Of a stretch of DNA of 45,083 nt, positions 16,971 through 26,012 are shown one piece after another. A program made the translations under genes and the position numbers. The stretch lies in NCBI GenBank assembly GCA_964393335.1, contig CAYMTN010000009.1:1-45083 (forward strand), read 5' to 3'. Below the pieces are notes generated by a model that made no database searches, was not told where the DNA came from, and saw only the letters and a list, made by a program, of their open reading frames with translations. This stretch comes from CAYMTN01 sp964393335 (GTDB taxonomy: Bacteria > Chloroflexota > Anaerolineae > Aggregatilineales > Aggregatilineaceae). The first letter of the stretch is position 1. Each line of letters begins with the position of its first letter.

Positions 16971-19690
16971 GCTTCTGGTCCCTTTTTTATCGTGCCCCAG
17001 ACCGGCAGGCGCAGGTCGTGCAAATCCGGCAACCCTACCGGTATGCCTGCTGTGCCCGCTGGCAGATGAGGCATTATGACCACCGGCAGCCGGTGCTCAG
17101 TGCCATTGGCGCTCACTGTCACCTCGTCCCCTTCCCCAACCGCCAGGGCAGCGGCTTGTTCCGGTGACAGACCCAGGTACGGCTGCGGAGCGCGTTCGGT
17201 TATGCCGGGAGTCAAAACGCTGAGTTCTTCCGAGCCAAAGATGTGATAGAGCGGCAGCAGCAGCGATCCGCCGTCACGCGGCACAAATGCCTGGGGAATT
17301 TCCGCGAAATACTCAGTGGACGCCCTGCCATCCGGTTCGAACAGGCGGAAACCCGGAACGCCATCGCGCAGCGGGCCGCCGACCTCATCCTGGAACTTGT
17401 TCAATGCCTGCACGGAGTTCCAGCCGGGCGACCAATACCGGTTGACCAGCGGCGCGGGCGGTTGGCCTTCGTACCCTTCCATCGAAAATGAAAGCGGTGT
17501 GTCAGGGTCATCGGGCGGCTTAGGCTCGCTGACGTCGATGTTGGCGTGCTTTGACGTGCGTCCCGTGACGCGCGGCGTCTCACGCGGGATTTTCTGGCCG
17601 ACCAACCGCAGGGTGGCCGGTGGGGCGGCCTCCTTGATGGGGGCCAAAGCGGGGATCGCCTGAGCCAGCGCCCGCACGACATCATCAAAGACCGGCCACG
17701 CGCCGGAATCCAGGCGTCCGGAGCCGATCATGAGATCGCGCAGCCACCGCCAGCTTGCCCGAATCTCGCCGTCCGGCACGAAAACCTGGTACGAACGCTG
17801 CGCGCGCCCTTCGTTGTTGACCCATGTCCCATCGGTTTCGGCAAACGTGCCCGCCGGGAACACCGCGTCAGCGCGGGCTACCGTGTCGTTTTCCAGGTGA
17901 TCGACGGCCATCACGTATTTCGCAGCGGCGAACAATCCCTCAACGAGTTCAGGTTCGGCCCGGCGATACAGGTCGTTCTCAAGAATGACGACCGTATCCG
18001 TGACACCAGCTTGAAGCGCGACCAGAGCATCATCGAGATCGCCGCCGCCGATCAATCCCAGGCCGACGCTGTTGGCTTCCGGCGCAACCAGAATCAGCTC
18101 CGCCGTGTAATCATCGGCGCACAAGGCATGGGCCACGTTGGCGGCGGCCTGCAGCATGGCCACGCTGCCGCACCCCGTACCAGAAACGACCAACGGACGC
18201 CGGGCCTTTCGCAGATCGTCGGCGATACCTTGCGCCAGCACGCGCATGTCGTCCGGCAGATCAGGCACATCCGGCGCTTGGGCGTTCAAGGCATGGGCGA
18301 CGGCAAACCCCAGCCGGGCGAGGTCATCCGGCGCAGCGTAAACGGCCCGTGTGGCGATGTCGTCCAGCCTGGTATGCGCCGGTGTCGCTACACAGAATGG
18401 CCCTTCCCACTCCTGGATTGCCTCGCGAATGGCCGTGTCTTCCCAGTCCTGAATATTCAGCCGTTCTTCGGCCAGCCGGATCGGAATCTGGCGCACGGAT
18501 TGGCGCAAATTTAGCGCCAGCATGGGCGCAGTGTTCGTCACATCCTCGCCCAATACAAACACGGCATCCGCCTGCATGGCATCGTGCAGCGTAGCCGGGT
18601 GGGCCGGTCCTTGTTTTTGAATGTCGATAACTGTGGCGACCAGCCGGGCGTCGCGTTTTGAAACGCCCTGGTAAAAATGATCTGGCCCTACCAGTTCGCG
18701 CAGTGCGAAATTGGCTTCCAGCGAGGCGCGCGGCGATCCAATGCCGATCACGCCCTGTGCGTCGGTCAGCCATGCCACAGCCTGTTTCAGCGCCGAACCG
18801 GCATCAACCGGCTGGGGGCTTTCGTCCGCGCCAGAGCGCATCAGCGGCTGACGGATACGTCGATCGCTGTTCACAAACTCGTAGCCATAGCGCCCGCGAT
18901 CACACAGGAAATAACCGTTGACATCGCTGTTATAGCGGTTGCGAATACGGCGCAGCAAGCCGTATCGCTCGCCGGGAATCGTATTGCAGCCCAGCCCACA
19001 GTGAACACAGATCGACGGGGCGGTCTGCAAATCCCACTTGCGCGTGAAGTGCTGTTTCAGCGTCTTGTCGGTGAAAACGCCTGTCGGGCAAATCTCGACC
19101 AGGTTGCCGCTGAACTCATTTTCCAGCGTGCCATCCTCATAACGCCCAAAATAGACGTGGTTGTGCGCGGCGAAAACGTCAAAATCACGCCCGCCTGCAT
19201 AGTCCCGGTAAAAACGGACACAGCGATAACACGCGATGCAGCGGTTCATCTCGTGATTGATGAACGGGCCCAGGTCCTGGTTGCGATGCGTGCGCTTGTC
19301 AAACTCAAATTCGCGGTATGTGTGGCCTGTCATGACAGTCATGTCTTGCAGATGGCATTCGCCACCTTCGTCACAGACCGGGCAGTCGTGCGGGTGATTG
19401 GTCATCAACCATTCGATCACGCTGGCACGGAACGCCCGCGCCTCTGGATCGTCAATCGAGATACGTGTGCCATCCTCCGCCGGTGTCAGGCAGGCCATCA
19501 CCAGCCTGCCCCGTGTATCGTTTTCATCTTTGAACTGCTTGACCGCACACTGGCGGCACGCGCCAACCGATCCCAGCGCAGGGTGCCAGCAGAAATAGGG
19601 TATGTTGAGTCCCAGCGACAAACATGCATTCAGCAGATTTTGCCCTTTTTCAACGTCATATGGCTGGTTATCGATGTAGATTGTTGGCAT
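16967..19690 (-). CDS. nuoG: NADH-quinone oxidoreductase subunit G
   Basis: Largest peripheral-arm subunit of complex I, 907 residues. The N-terminal [2Fe-2S] domain (N1b) has CWHPALGSVGACRQCAVK. The His-liganded cluster N5 region has HPHDCPVCDEGGECHLQD, and the following ferredoxin-like segment has NRCIACYRCVRFYRDYAGG. A molybdopterin-oxidoreductase-like fold fills the rest. Cys 228, 231, 235 and 263 (CVHCGLGC, then FLCDRG) form the extra N7 cluster site found in Escherichia and Thermus but absent from many other bacteria. A C-terminal region resembling the extended NuoG of enterobacteria is present. GGAG about 8 bases upstream supports the start; it lies 3 bp after nuoF. Confidence 0.96.
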   Translation of the reverse strand: MPTIYIDNQPYDVEKGQNLLNACLSLGLNIPYFCWHPALGSVGACRQCAVKQFKDENDTRGRLVMACLTPAEDGTRISIDDPEARAFRASVIEWLMTNHPHDCPVCDEGGECHLQDMTVMTGHTYREFEFDKRTHRNQDLGPFINHEMNRCIACYRCVRFYRDYAGGRDFDVFAAHNHVYFGRYEDGTLENEFSGNLVEICPTGVFTDKTLKQHFTRKWDLQTAPSICVHCGLGCNTIPGERYGLLRRIRNRYNSDVNGYFLCDRGRYGYEFVNSDRRIRQPLMRSGADESPQPVDAGSALKQAVAWLTDAQGVIGIGSPRASLEANFALRELVGPDHFYQGVSKRDARLVATVIDIQKQGPAHPATLHDAMQADAVFVLGEDVTNTAPMLALNLRQSVRQIPIRLAEERLNIQDWEDTAIREAIQEWEGPFCVATPAHTRLDDIATRAVYAAPDDLARLGFAVAHALNAQAPDVPDLPDDMRVLAQGIADDLRKARRPLVVSGTGCGSVAMLQAAANVAHALCADDYTAELILVAPEANSVGLGLIGGGDLDDALVALQAGVTDTVVILENDLYRRAEPELVEGLFAAAKYVMAVDHLENDTVARADAVFPAGTFAETDGTWVNNEGRAQRSYQVFVPDGEIRASWRWLRDLMIGSGRLDSGAWPVFDDVVRALAQAIPALAPIKEAAPPATLRLVGQKIPRETPRVTGRTSKHANIDVSEPKPPDDPDTPLSFSMEGYEGQPPAPLVNRYWSPGWNSVQALNKFQDEVGGPLRDGVPGFRLFEPDGRASTEYFAEIPQAFVPRDGGSLLLPLYHIFGSEELSVLTPGITERAPQPYLGLSPEQAAALAVGEGDEVTVSANGTEHRLPVVIMPHLPAGTAGIPVGLPDLHDLRLPVWGTIKKGPEA

Positions 19691-19693
19691 GTG

Positions 19694-20968
19694 TTATCTC
19701 CAGGGGCACCGGTGATCATGAATGTGGCGCTCAAAATCGGCCCGAAAATACTTCAAGGCGCTTTGCAACGGCTCCATCGCGCCAGGAGCCAACGCGCAAA
19801 ACGTGTGGCCGGGGCCTAACAGGTGCGTATGCCGTTCCAGGCGCTCCAGAAAATTCGGCTGGCCGCGTCCCTCTTCCAGCGCCGCCAGGATTTGCGCGGT
19901 CCAGGGCAGACCATCGCGGCATGGCGTACACCACCCGCATGACTCCTGGGCAAAAAACCGCTCCAGATTCAGCACCATGCCAACCGGACACGTCTGGTCA
20001 TCCAGCACGATCATGGTTCCGGTGCCCAGACGGCTGCCCGCTTGTTGTACCGAGTCGAAATCCATCTTGACGTCAAGATGATCTTCGATCAAGAAATCGG
20101 TTGATACGCCGCCGGGCAGCAGCCCGCGAAATGCCAGCCCGTCACGCATTCCCCCGGCATGATCCTCCAGGATTTCGCGTACTGTCGTGCCCATTGGCAG
20201 CTCCCACAGGCCGGGATTCTTGACTTTGCCGCTCACACCGTACAGCTTTGTACCGCTGTCTTCGCTTACGCTCAGGCTCTTGAACCAGTCGGCCCCGTTG
20301 TTAATGATGTGCGGCACGTTGGAAAGCGTCTCGACATTGTTGACGATGGTGTCTTTGCCCCATAGACCACTGGTCTGCGGAAACGGGGGTTTGGCGCGCG
20401 GGGTAGCGCGTTTGCCTTCCAGCGCGTTGAGCAGCCCTGTCTCCTCGCCGCACATATACCGCCCGGCGCTGACATGCAAATACATCTCCAGGGAATAATC
20501 CGAGCCGAGAATATTCTTGCCGAGGTATCCAGCGTCATACGCGTCGGCAATTGCTCGCTCTAACACGCGTGCAGCACGTCGATAGGCCCAGCGCAAAAAG
20601 ATATAAGCAACATCCGCTTGGATCGCGTACCCGCTGACGATCAAACCTTCGATCAGTTGGTGCGGCGTGCTTTCCAGCAACAACCGATCCTTGAAAGTAC
20701 CGGGTTCCATTTCATCGGCGTTGGCAACGACATACTTGGGATGCATGGCTTTGCTGTCCATCGGCACGAAGCTCCACTTCGTGCCGGTGCTGAATCCGGC
20801 CCCGCCACGCCCGCGCAAATTGGAGTCCTTGACGAGCTGCGTGACGGCTCGCGGCTCCATACCGCTCAAGACGCGGCGCACCGCCTGGTAGCCCCCCACC
20901 TTTTCGTATGCCCGGATGTCCAGCGGTTCGCCATCAGGCCGGATATGTTCAGTCAGCGGTTGTTCCAT
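19694..20968 (-). CDS. nuoF: NADH-quinone oxidoreductase subunit F (FMN/NADH binding)
   Basis: NADH dehydrogenase subunit carrying FMN and cluster N3, 424 residues. The FMN/NADH glycine-rich loop is LRGRGGAGFSTGTKW, and the second NADH site is SAGRYMCGEETGLLNALEGK. The [4Fe-4S] cluster is bound by SCGWCTPCR and the later Cys in HTFCALAPG. Two ATGs are possible (20977 overlapping the nuoE stop, and 20968); the second has a usable GGA spacing and is chosen. Gene order E-F-G is canonical. Confidence 0.96.
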   Translation of the reverse strand: MEQPLTEHIRPDGEPLDIRAYEKVGGYQAVRRVLSGMEPRAVTQLVKDSNLRGRGGAGFSTGTKWSFVPMDSKAMHPKYVVANADEMEPGTFKDRLLLESTPHQLIEGLIVSGYAIQADVAYIFLRWAYRRAARVLERAIADAYDAGYLGKNILGSDYSLEMYLHVSAGRYMCGEETGLLNALEGKRATPRAKPPFPQTSGLWGKDTIVNNVETLSNVPHIINNGADWFKSLSVSEDSGTKLYGVSGKVKNPGLWELPMGTTVREILEDHAGGMRDGLAFRGLLPGGVSTDFLIEDHLDVKMDFDSVQQAGSRLGTGTMIVLDDQTCPVGMVLNLERFFAQESCGWCTPCRDGLPWTAQILAALEEGRGQPNFLERLERHTHLLGPGHTFCALAPGAMEPLQSALKYFRADFERHIHDHRCPWR

Positions 20969-20973
20969 CGCTA

Positions 20974-21444
20974 TCATTCCTGCTGGTATCGGTCTAAAAC
21001 GGCGTCGAGTTGGTCGGGGTCGAGGTCGCGGTACAGGTCCTCGTCGATCATCAGGGCAGGGGCGTGATCACAGGTCCCCAGGCACACAATCGGCAGCAGG
21101 GTGAACGTCCCATCATCCGTTGTTTCGCCCAACGTGATCCCCAGGCGGTCGGTCACGTGCTGAAGCAGGCGCTCGTAACCCATGATCCAACACGTCACGC
21201 TGTCGCAGATGTGGATCACGTGTTTGCCAACCGGCTTGCGATAGATGAGGTTGTAAAAGGTGGCAACACTGTCCAACTCATCGGGCGTCATCCCCAGAAA
21301 ATCCGCCACGTCGCGCAGGCTTTCGTCCGACACCCACCCACGATGCCCCTGGACAACCTTCAGCGCCTCGATGCCTACGGCCCGTTTTTGCTCATAATGC
21401 GGGAACTCCGCCTCAATTTCCTGTTTTTCTTCTTCGCTCAGCAT
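20974..21444 (-). CDS. nuoE: NADH-quinone oxidoreductase subunit E ([2Fe-2S] thioredoxin-like)
   Basis: Subunit with cluster N1a, 156 residues. The thioredoxin-like [2Fe-2S] ligands are C80 and C85 (CDSVTC) and C121 and C125 (CLGTC). The N-terminal helical bundle includes ESLRDVADFLGMTPDEL and the typical SVATFYNLIYRKPVGKH. The ATG at 21444 has GGGAGG 5 bases upstream. It lies 30 bp after nuoCD. Confidence 0.96.
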   Translation of the reverse strand: MLSEEEKQEIEAEFPHYEQKRAVGIEALKVVQGHRGWVSDESLRDVADFLGMTPDELDSVATFYNLIYRKPVGKHVIHICDSVTCWIMGYERLLQHVTDRLGITLGETTDDGTFTLLPIVCLGTCDHAPALMIDEDLYRDLDPDQLDAVLDRYQQE

Positions 21445-21474
21445 GATTCCTCCCTGTGTGGGATGCGATCTCAA

Positions 21475-23241
21475 TCAGCGATCCACGTCGGCCAGCACAA
21501 AGTCAATGCTGCCCAGGATCGCCAGCAGATCGGGGATCATCTGTCCCCGGCTGATCAATGGGACCATCTGCATGTGCGGAAACGAGGGTGTGCGGATGCG
21601 CGTGCGGTACGAATGGATACCGCCATCGCTGATCAGGTAATAGCCGTTGTTGCCTTTGGTCGCTTCGATTCCAAAAAACGACTCTCCTGCTGGCATGACC
21701 GGCCCCCAGCTCACGCTCAAAAAATGCGTGATCAGGGTTTCGATATCGTGCATGGTGTGCTCTTTGAGCGGTGGAGTCGCCAGGGGGTGGCGAGCCTTGT
21801 AATCGCCGGGCGGCATGTTGTTCACACACTGCTCGATGATGCGCAGGCTCTGCCGCATCTCTTCGACACGCACGACAGCCCGATCAAAACAGTCGCCGTG
21901 TTCTGCGGTCGGGATGTCAAATTCAAACTGGTCATAACCGCCGTAGGGCCGTTTCTTGCGAAAATCCCACTCCAAACCAGTCGCACGTAGCCCTGGCCCG
22001 GTGACACCCCATTCCACCGCTTCGTCTGTGGTATAACTGCCGATGCCCTGAGTTCGCGCCTTAAAAATCCGGTTCCGCATGACCAACTTGTCATACTCGC
22101 GCAGCCGGCCCGGCATATAATCCAGGAATTTGCGGATCATCTGATCCCAACCGGTGGGCAGGTCCAGCGCCACACCGCCAATGCGGAACCAACCGGGGTG
22201 CATACGCCCGCCGGTGATCGCCTCGACAATGTCAAAAACACGTTCGCGGTCGGTGAACATAAAAAACACGGGCGACAGTGCCCCAAGGTCCTGCGCAAAT
22301 GTCCCGTACCAGACCAGGTGGCTGGCAATGCGAAACAACTCGGCCAGCATAATGCGGATCACCCTGGCCCGATCAGGGACTTCGATCCCGGCCAGTTGTT
22401 CGACCGCCAACACGTAGGCGAAGTTGTTCATCACTCCGCCCAGGTAATCCACCCGGTCGGTGTAGGGGATGTAGGTATGCCAGGTCTGGCGTTCGGCCAT
22501 TTTTTCGGAGCCGCGATGGTGATAACCGATATCCGGCACCACGTCCACAATCTCTTCGCCGTCAAGCTGAAGCACCAGCCGGAGCACGCCATGTGTCCCC
22601 GGATGCTGCGGCCCCAGGTTCAAGAACATAAAATCGGTGGTATCGCTCTGGCGCTGCATGCCCCATTCTTCAGGGTGAAACCGCAGCGCTTCCTGTTCGC
22701 GGTCCTGCTTTTCGACCGGCATTTCAAACGGCCCCATTTCGGTGCCGCGTGCCGGGTGTTCTTTACGCAGCGGGTGACCTTGCCACGTCGGCGGCAGCAA
22801 AATGCGCCGCAGGTGCGGGTGACCGTCGAACGTAATGCCGAACATGTCCCACGCTTCGCGCTCGTACCAGTTGGCGGACGGCCAGAAATCGGTGATGGTC
22901 GGCAGCGACAGCGCGTCGGCCAGCAGCGGTACTTTGATGCGCACGTCCGCGTTACGCTCAAACGACAGCAGGTGATACACGACCGTAAAATCACTATCCG
23001 GCTGGCCCCGGCGCTGGGTCCGGGTGCGCTCATCGATGCCCGTCAGGTCATATAACATCCGGTAGGGCTGGTCGATTTGTGTCTTGAGATGCAGGATCAC
23101 GTCGTGAGCCACGTCACGCTGCACCCAGATCGTGGGTACATCATCGCGCGTGGGCTGGTCGGTCAGGATCGCCGCGCCAAAACGCTCGCGCAAATCGTGC
23201 AAGATCGTCGCCGAGCGGGTCATGACATTCGCTTCTGACAT
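21475..23241 (-). CDS. nuoCD: Fused NADH-quinone oxidoreductase subunits C and D
   Basis: 588 residues joining the 30-kDa (C, about 1-180) and 49-kDa (D, about 190-588) subunits, as in Escherichia. The C part shows WYEREAWDMFGITFDGHPHL followed by RILLPPTW. The D part shows NLGPQHPGTHGVLRL, the quinone-site Tyr/His region near DIGYHHRGSEKMAE, and the family C-terminus DFVLADVDR. Subunit D approaches the quinone headgroup beside N2 in NuoB. The ATG at 23241 has GGAGG 8 bases upstream, better than the GTG at 23256. C/D fusion is not universal, so it is a useful lineage marker. Confidence 0.96.
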   Translation of the reverse strand: MSEANVMTRSATILHDLRERFGAAILTDQPTRDDVPTIWVQRDVAHDVILHLKTQIDQPYRMLYDLTGIDERTRTQRRGQPDSDFTVVYHLLSFERNADVRIKVPLLADALSLPTITDFWPSANWYEREAWDMFGITFDGHPHLRRILLPPTWQGHPLRKEHPARGTEMGPFEMPVEKQDREQEALRFHPEEWGMQRQSDTTDFMFLNLGPQHPGTHGVLRLVLQLDGEEIVDVVPDIGYHHRGSEKMAERQTWHTYIPYTDRVDYLGGVMNNFAYVLAVEQLAGIEVPDRARVIRIMLAELFRIASHLVWYGTFAQDLGALSPVFFMFTDRERVFDIVEAITGGRMHPGWFRIGGVALDLPTGWDQMIRKFLDYMPGRLREYDKLVMRNRIFKARTQGIGSYTTDEAVEWGVTGPGLRATGLEWDFRKKRPYGGYDQFEFDIPTAEHGDCFDRAVVRVEEMRQSLRIIEQCVNNMPPGDYKARHPLATPPLKEHTMHDIETLITHFLSVSWGPVMPAGESFFGIEATKGNNGYYLISDGGIHSYRTRIRTPSFPHMQMVPLISRGQMIPDLLAILGSIDFVLADVDR

Positions 23242-23256
23242 TAACGGCTCCTCCAC

Positions 23257-23913
23257 CTACACTTCATCCGGTGGGCGTAGCTGTTGTGTTTGCCTGCGCT
23301 GGTCGCGTTTCAGATCGCGCAGCGATGGACGTGGCCCCTTTTGTACGCCTTGCGGCCCAATGACCCAGCTTAGCGGGCGCTGCTCCCTGCCGACGGCTTG
23401 CTGCAGGAGAGTCAGACCTTCCATAAATGCGCTGGGGCTGGGCGGGCAGCCCGGCACATACACATCGACCGGCAGGAACTTATCCACCCCCTGGACAACG
23501 CTGTAAATGTCAAACATGCCGCCAGAATTGGCGCACGACCCCATCGAGATCACCCAACGCGGTTCCATCATCTGGTCATAAAGCCGTTGAATCACGGGTG
23601 CCATTTTGATGAACACGGTCCCGGCGATGACGATCAGGTCGGCTTCACGTGGAGTCCCGCGAATCACTTCCGCGCCAAACCGCGCGATGTCATACTGGCT
23701 GGTCAGGCTGGTTGCCATCTCGACAAAACAGCACGACAGGCCAAAGGCGAACGGCCAGATCGAGTTTTTGCGTCCCCAGGCCAAAAGATCGCCCAGACGC
23801 GTTAACAGCACACTGCGCCGTACGGCTTCATCGAATGTGGCATCATCAAAATAGGCGGAAAGTTGATCGGCAGTCGAAGGGGAATCGTCGGGCTTACTGA
23901 GTGACCACTTCAT
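23257..23913 (-). CDS. nuoB: NADH-quinone oxidoreductase subunit B (cluster N2)
   Basis: Holds the terminal [4Fe-4S] cluster N2 that reduces quinone, 218 residues. Ligands are the adjacent C61-C62 (LSCCFVEM), C127 (GSCANSGG) and C156 (PGCPP). The C-terminus has a charged tail of about 40 residues after the conserved core. It lies 3 bp after nuoA, with AGGA about 7 bases before its ATG. Confidence 0.97.
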   Translation of the reverse strand: MKWSLSKPDDSPSTADQLSAYFDDATFDEAVRRSVLLTRLGDLLAWGRKNSIWPFAFGLSCCFVEMATSLTSQYDIARFGAEVIRGTPREADLIVIAGTVFIKMAPVIQRLYDQMMEPRWVISMGSCANSGGMFDIYSVVQGVDKFLPVDVYVPGCPPSPSAFMEGLTLLQQAVGREQRPLSWVIGPQGVQKGPRPSLRDLKRDQRRQTQQLRPPDEV

Positions 23914-23916
23914 GCC

Positions 23917-24303
23917 CTAATCCTTTCGGGAACGAGAAGCTTGGCGGCGGTTGGTGCCCCAGTCCAGTGCGCCCAACCGCCACAGGTAGATCAATGCTGC
24001 CACCAGCACGCCAATGAATACCAGAATCTCGGCATAACCGGTCCAGCCCAGTTCACGAATGCCAATGGCCCACGCGATAATAAACACCGCTTCGAGATCG
24101 AAGATCACAAAAAACATGGCGATCAAATAAAACTTGACATCAAAACGCCCGCGTGCCGACCCGGTGGAAACAATGCCTGATTCATAAGGGTCATCTGTTG
24201 CATGGCCCCGGTGACGTTCGCCCAGCACATACGACACGCCCAGCATGCCGCCAACCAGGACGAGCACGCCTGCGGAGTAAACAGCCAACGGCCAGAGCGG
24301 CAT
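23917..24303 (-). CDS. nuoA: NADH-quinone oxidoreductase subunit A
   Basis: Small three-helix membrane subunit of complex I, 128 residues, first gene of the operon. The loop between helices 1 and 2 reads ATDDPYESGI; the Cys of the mitochondrial ND3 loop (YECG) is Ser here, as in many bacteria. FYLIAMFFVIFDLEAVF is the conserved second helix with its acidic pair. The ATG at 24303 is chosen because it gives the normal N-terminus MPLWPLAVYSAGVL and has GGGGAG 9 bases upstream. A longer frame to 24411 crosses the leader hairpin and is unlikely to be translated. Confidence 0.95.
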   Translation of the reverse strand: MPLWPLAVYSAGVLVLVGGMLGVSYVLGERHRGHATDDPYESGIVSTGSARGRFDVKFYLIAMFFVIFDLEAVFIIAWAIGIRELGWTGYAEILVFIGVLVAALIYLWRLGALDWGTNRRQASRSRKD

Positions 24304-24322
24304 CCCCTTCGTCTCCCCTTGT

Positions 24323-24360
24323 AGAAAGGCCTGGGGGCAGAACTCAATCAGGCCCTTTCT
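24323..24360 (-). promoter_or_regulatory. Leader hairpin upstream of nuoA
   Basis: Arms AGAAAGGCCTG (plus strand, from 24323) and CAGGCCCTTTCT (ending 24360) pair with a single bulged base around a 15-nt loop. In the minus-strand transcript the hairpin ends directly before the purine-rich ribosome-site region of nuoA. It could be an attenuator, a stabilising 5' structure or a protein site. It does not end in a long U run. Confidence 0.4.
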
Positions 24361-24594
24361 GAAAACGCTACACAGACAATAATCGAAAAGATTTATGCCC
24401 GTATCGACCATGAGATGGGTTTTGTGGTAGGCTAAGTGGACGATCTGTGAATGGGCCAGATGACCTACGAAAACAGACGAACTGAACGGACGGTGTTACA
24501 GGGCTTGATCCGGCGGGAAACAGCCACTATAACAAGAGAATTAACAGAACTGCCTGTCTCATGTTCAGATTCAGCGAGGTCGTCAATATCCGGC

Positions 24595-24600
24595 TATAAT
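24595..24600 (+). promoter_or_regulatory. Putative -10 hexamer of the solute-binding protein / kinase operon
   Basis: A perfect TATAAT 65 bp before the ATG at 24666. No good -35 hexamer lies 16-18 bp upstream, so it may need an activator or another sigma factor. Confidence 0.4.
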
Positions 24601-24665
24601 ACAGGCACGTTGCCATACGCATACCTGGCTTGAGATCATTTTACTCTGGCAAAGGGAAAATACCA

Positions 24666-26003
24666 ATGACTCGGAACCACCACTCTCGTAAAGTCACCTG
24701 GCTCGTATTGATCATGGTCGGCCTCCTGTTGTGGACCGCATGCGGCGATTCGGATACATCATCTAACCAACCCGCGCAGCCATCTGCTACGCCGCAGCCA
24801 ACACCACCCAAAGAGGTCGTGTTGACGATGGGGTCGTGGCGGCCCGACGATGTTGAACAAATGAACGATATTCTGGCCGTGTTTCACGAGCAACACCCGT
24901 CCATAACCGTCCAGTTCATTCCGACCAAGCCGCCTGAATACAACGACGTGTTGGAGGCGCAGCTTGCAGGCGGGTCCGCGCCTGACCTGTTTTATCTGCG
25001 CTCGTATGCGGTTTCCCGCGGCCTGTTTGAGCAAAACTATCTTGAGCCATTAGATGCGCTGCCGGGCCTCAAAGAAAACTTTGTTCCGGCCATGTTGGCC
25101 CCCTGGGCAACCGATGACGGCATTCCATACGGAGTCCCGTTCATCGCTACGTCGCACGGCATTTATTACAACGCCGACCTGTTCAATCAATTCGATCTGG
25201 CGATACCCGCTACGTGGGAAGAGCTGTTGACGGCAGCCCAGACGCTCAAAGATGACGGCGTCATTCCGTTTGCCAATGCCTCCGGCGACGCCTGGACAAT
25301 GGCCGAACTGGTATTCATGAACCTGGCACCGGATTTTATCGGCGGGCGCGAGGGCCGGATGGCTTACCTGTCGGGCGAGCGGTGTTTCAACGACGAGCAT
25401 ATCGTGGCCGCATTCCAGGCTGTTCAAGACCTCGCACCATTTTTGCCCGAAAACCAGAGCCTGCTGACGTATTCCGACAGTCTGCAATTGTTCTTGCAGG
25501 GCAAAGCCGCGATGTGGATGGGCGGCTCGTGGGATATTCCCTTCTTTGAAGGCGAACAGCCAGCTTTCACATGGAGTGTATTCGCCGTTCCACCGCCCGC
25601 CGGAAGCGAAGGTTACGTCACGTTTCAGCTTGACGCAGGCATGGGGCTAAACGCGGCTTCCGCACATAAGGCAGAAGCGATGTTATTCCTGGAATGGATG
25701 ACCACGCCGGAATTTGGCGCGTTGTTGGGTAACGAACTGCCCGGATTTTTCCCAATGCATGCCGACGCACCACAGCTAAATAACCAGCACGCCAACGACT
25801 TCCTGGCGTTGAGCAAGGATCACCCAACTGACGTGCGTTTTACCTGGGAAAAACTCATGGAAGGCACGCCCAGCGCGTATACGCTGGTCCAAGACGGTGC
25901 GGTAGCGGTTGTCAATGGAGAACAGACTCCGCAACAAGCCGCCGATGCCCTGCAAACCGGATTGGCTGAGTGGTACAAACCAGCTCAAACGTGTAATCAA
26001 TAA
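24666..26003 (+). CDS. Extracellular solute-binding lipoprotein (family 1, sugar-type)
   Basis: A 445-residue periplasmic-binding-fold lipoprotein. A short basic N-terminus (RNHHSRK) and a hydrophobic span (WLVLIMVGLLLW) lead to the lipobox TAC, with the lipidated Cys near residue 27. A Pro/Gln/Thr linker follows. The mature part opens with VVLTMGSWRPDDVEQMNDIL, has APDLFYLRSYAVSRGLF, and shows the helix-strand pattern of carbohydrate-binding proteins. The ATG at 24666 has AAAGGGA upstream; a TTG at 24630 is less likely. No ABC permease or ATPase gene is adjacent. Instead a membrane kinase starts 9 bp downstream, with its ribosome site overlapping this stop codon. A role as sensor partner of that kinase is inferred; ligand unknown. 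Confidence 0.88.
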   Translation: MTRNHHSRKVTWLVLIMVGLLLWTACGDSDTSSNQPAQPSATPQPTPPKEVVLTMGSWRPDDVEQMNDILAVFHEQHPSITVQFIPTKPPEYNDVLEAQLAGGSAPDLFYLRSYAVSRGLFEQNYLEPLDALPGLKENFVPAMLAPWATDDGIPYGVPFIATSHGIYYNADLFNQFDLAIPATWEELLTAAQTLKDDGVIPFANASGDAWTMAELVFMNLAPDFIGGREGRMAYLSGERCFNDEHIVAAFQAVQDLAPFLPENQSLLTYSDSLQLFLQGKAAMWMGGSWDIPFFEGEQPAFTWSVFAVPPPAGSEGYVTFQLDAGMGLNAASAHKAEAMLFLEWMTTPEFGALLGNELPGFFPMHADAPQLNNQHANDFLALSKDHPTDVRFTWEKLMEGTPSAYTLVQDGAVAVVNGEQTPQQAADALQTGLAEWYKPAQTCNQ

Positions 26004-26012
26004 GGGTTGCCT

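Larger units (their letters stand above)
24304..24665. other. Divergent intergenic region between nuoA and the solute-binding lipoprotein gene
   Basis: 362 bp with no credible gene. It holds the nuo leader hairpin (24323-24360) and a minus-strand TATAGT-like -10 candidate (24526-24531) for nuo. A plus-strand TATAAT (24595-24600) is present for the signalling operon. GC content is visibly lower than in the flanking genes between about 24361 and 24600. Confidence 0.6.

Noticed and set aside
18677..19819. Long open frame on the plus strand opposite nuoG
   Set aside because: It lies entirely opposite a clear nuoG/nuoF, has no recognisable domain, and its length follows from high GC codon bias in the real genes.
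24666..26003. Reading the binding protein as part of a local ABC sugar importer
   Set aside because: No permease or importer ATPase lies in the surrounding genes; the ABC genes at 34.8-38.4 kb are exporter-type with fused membrane domains.
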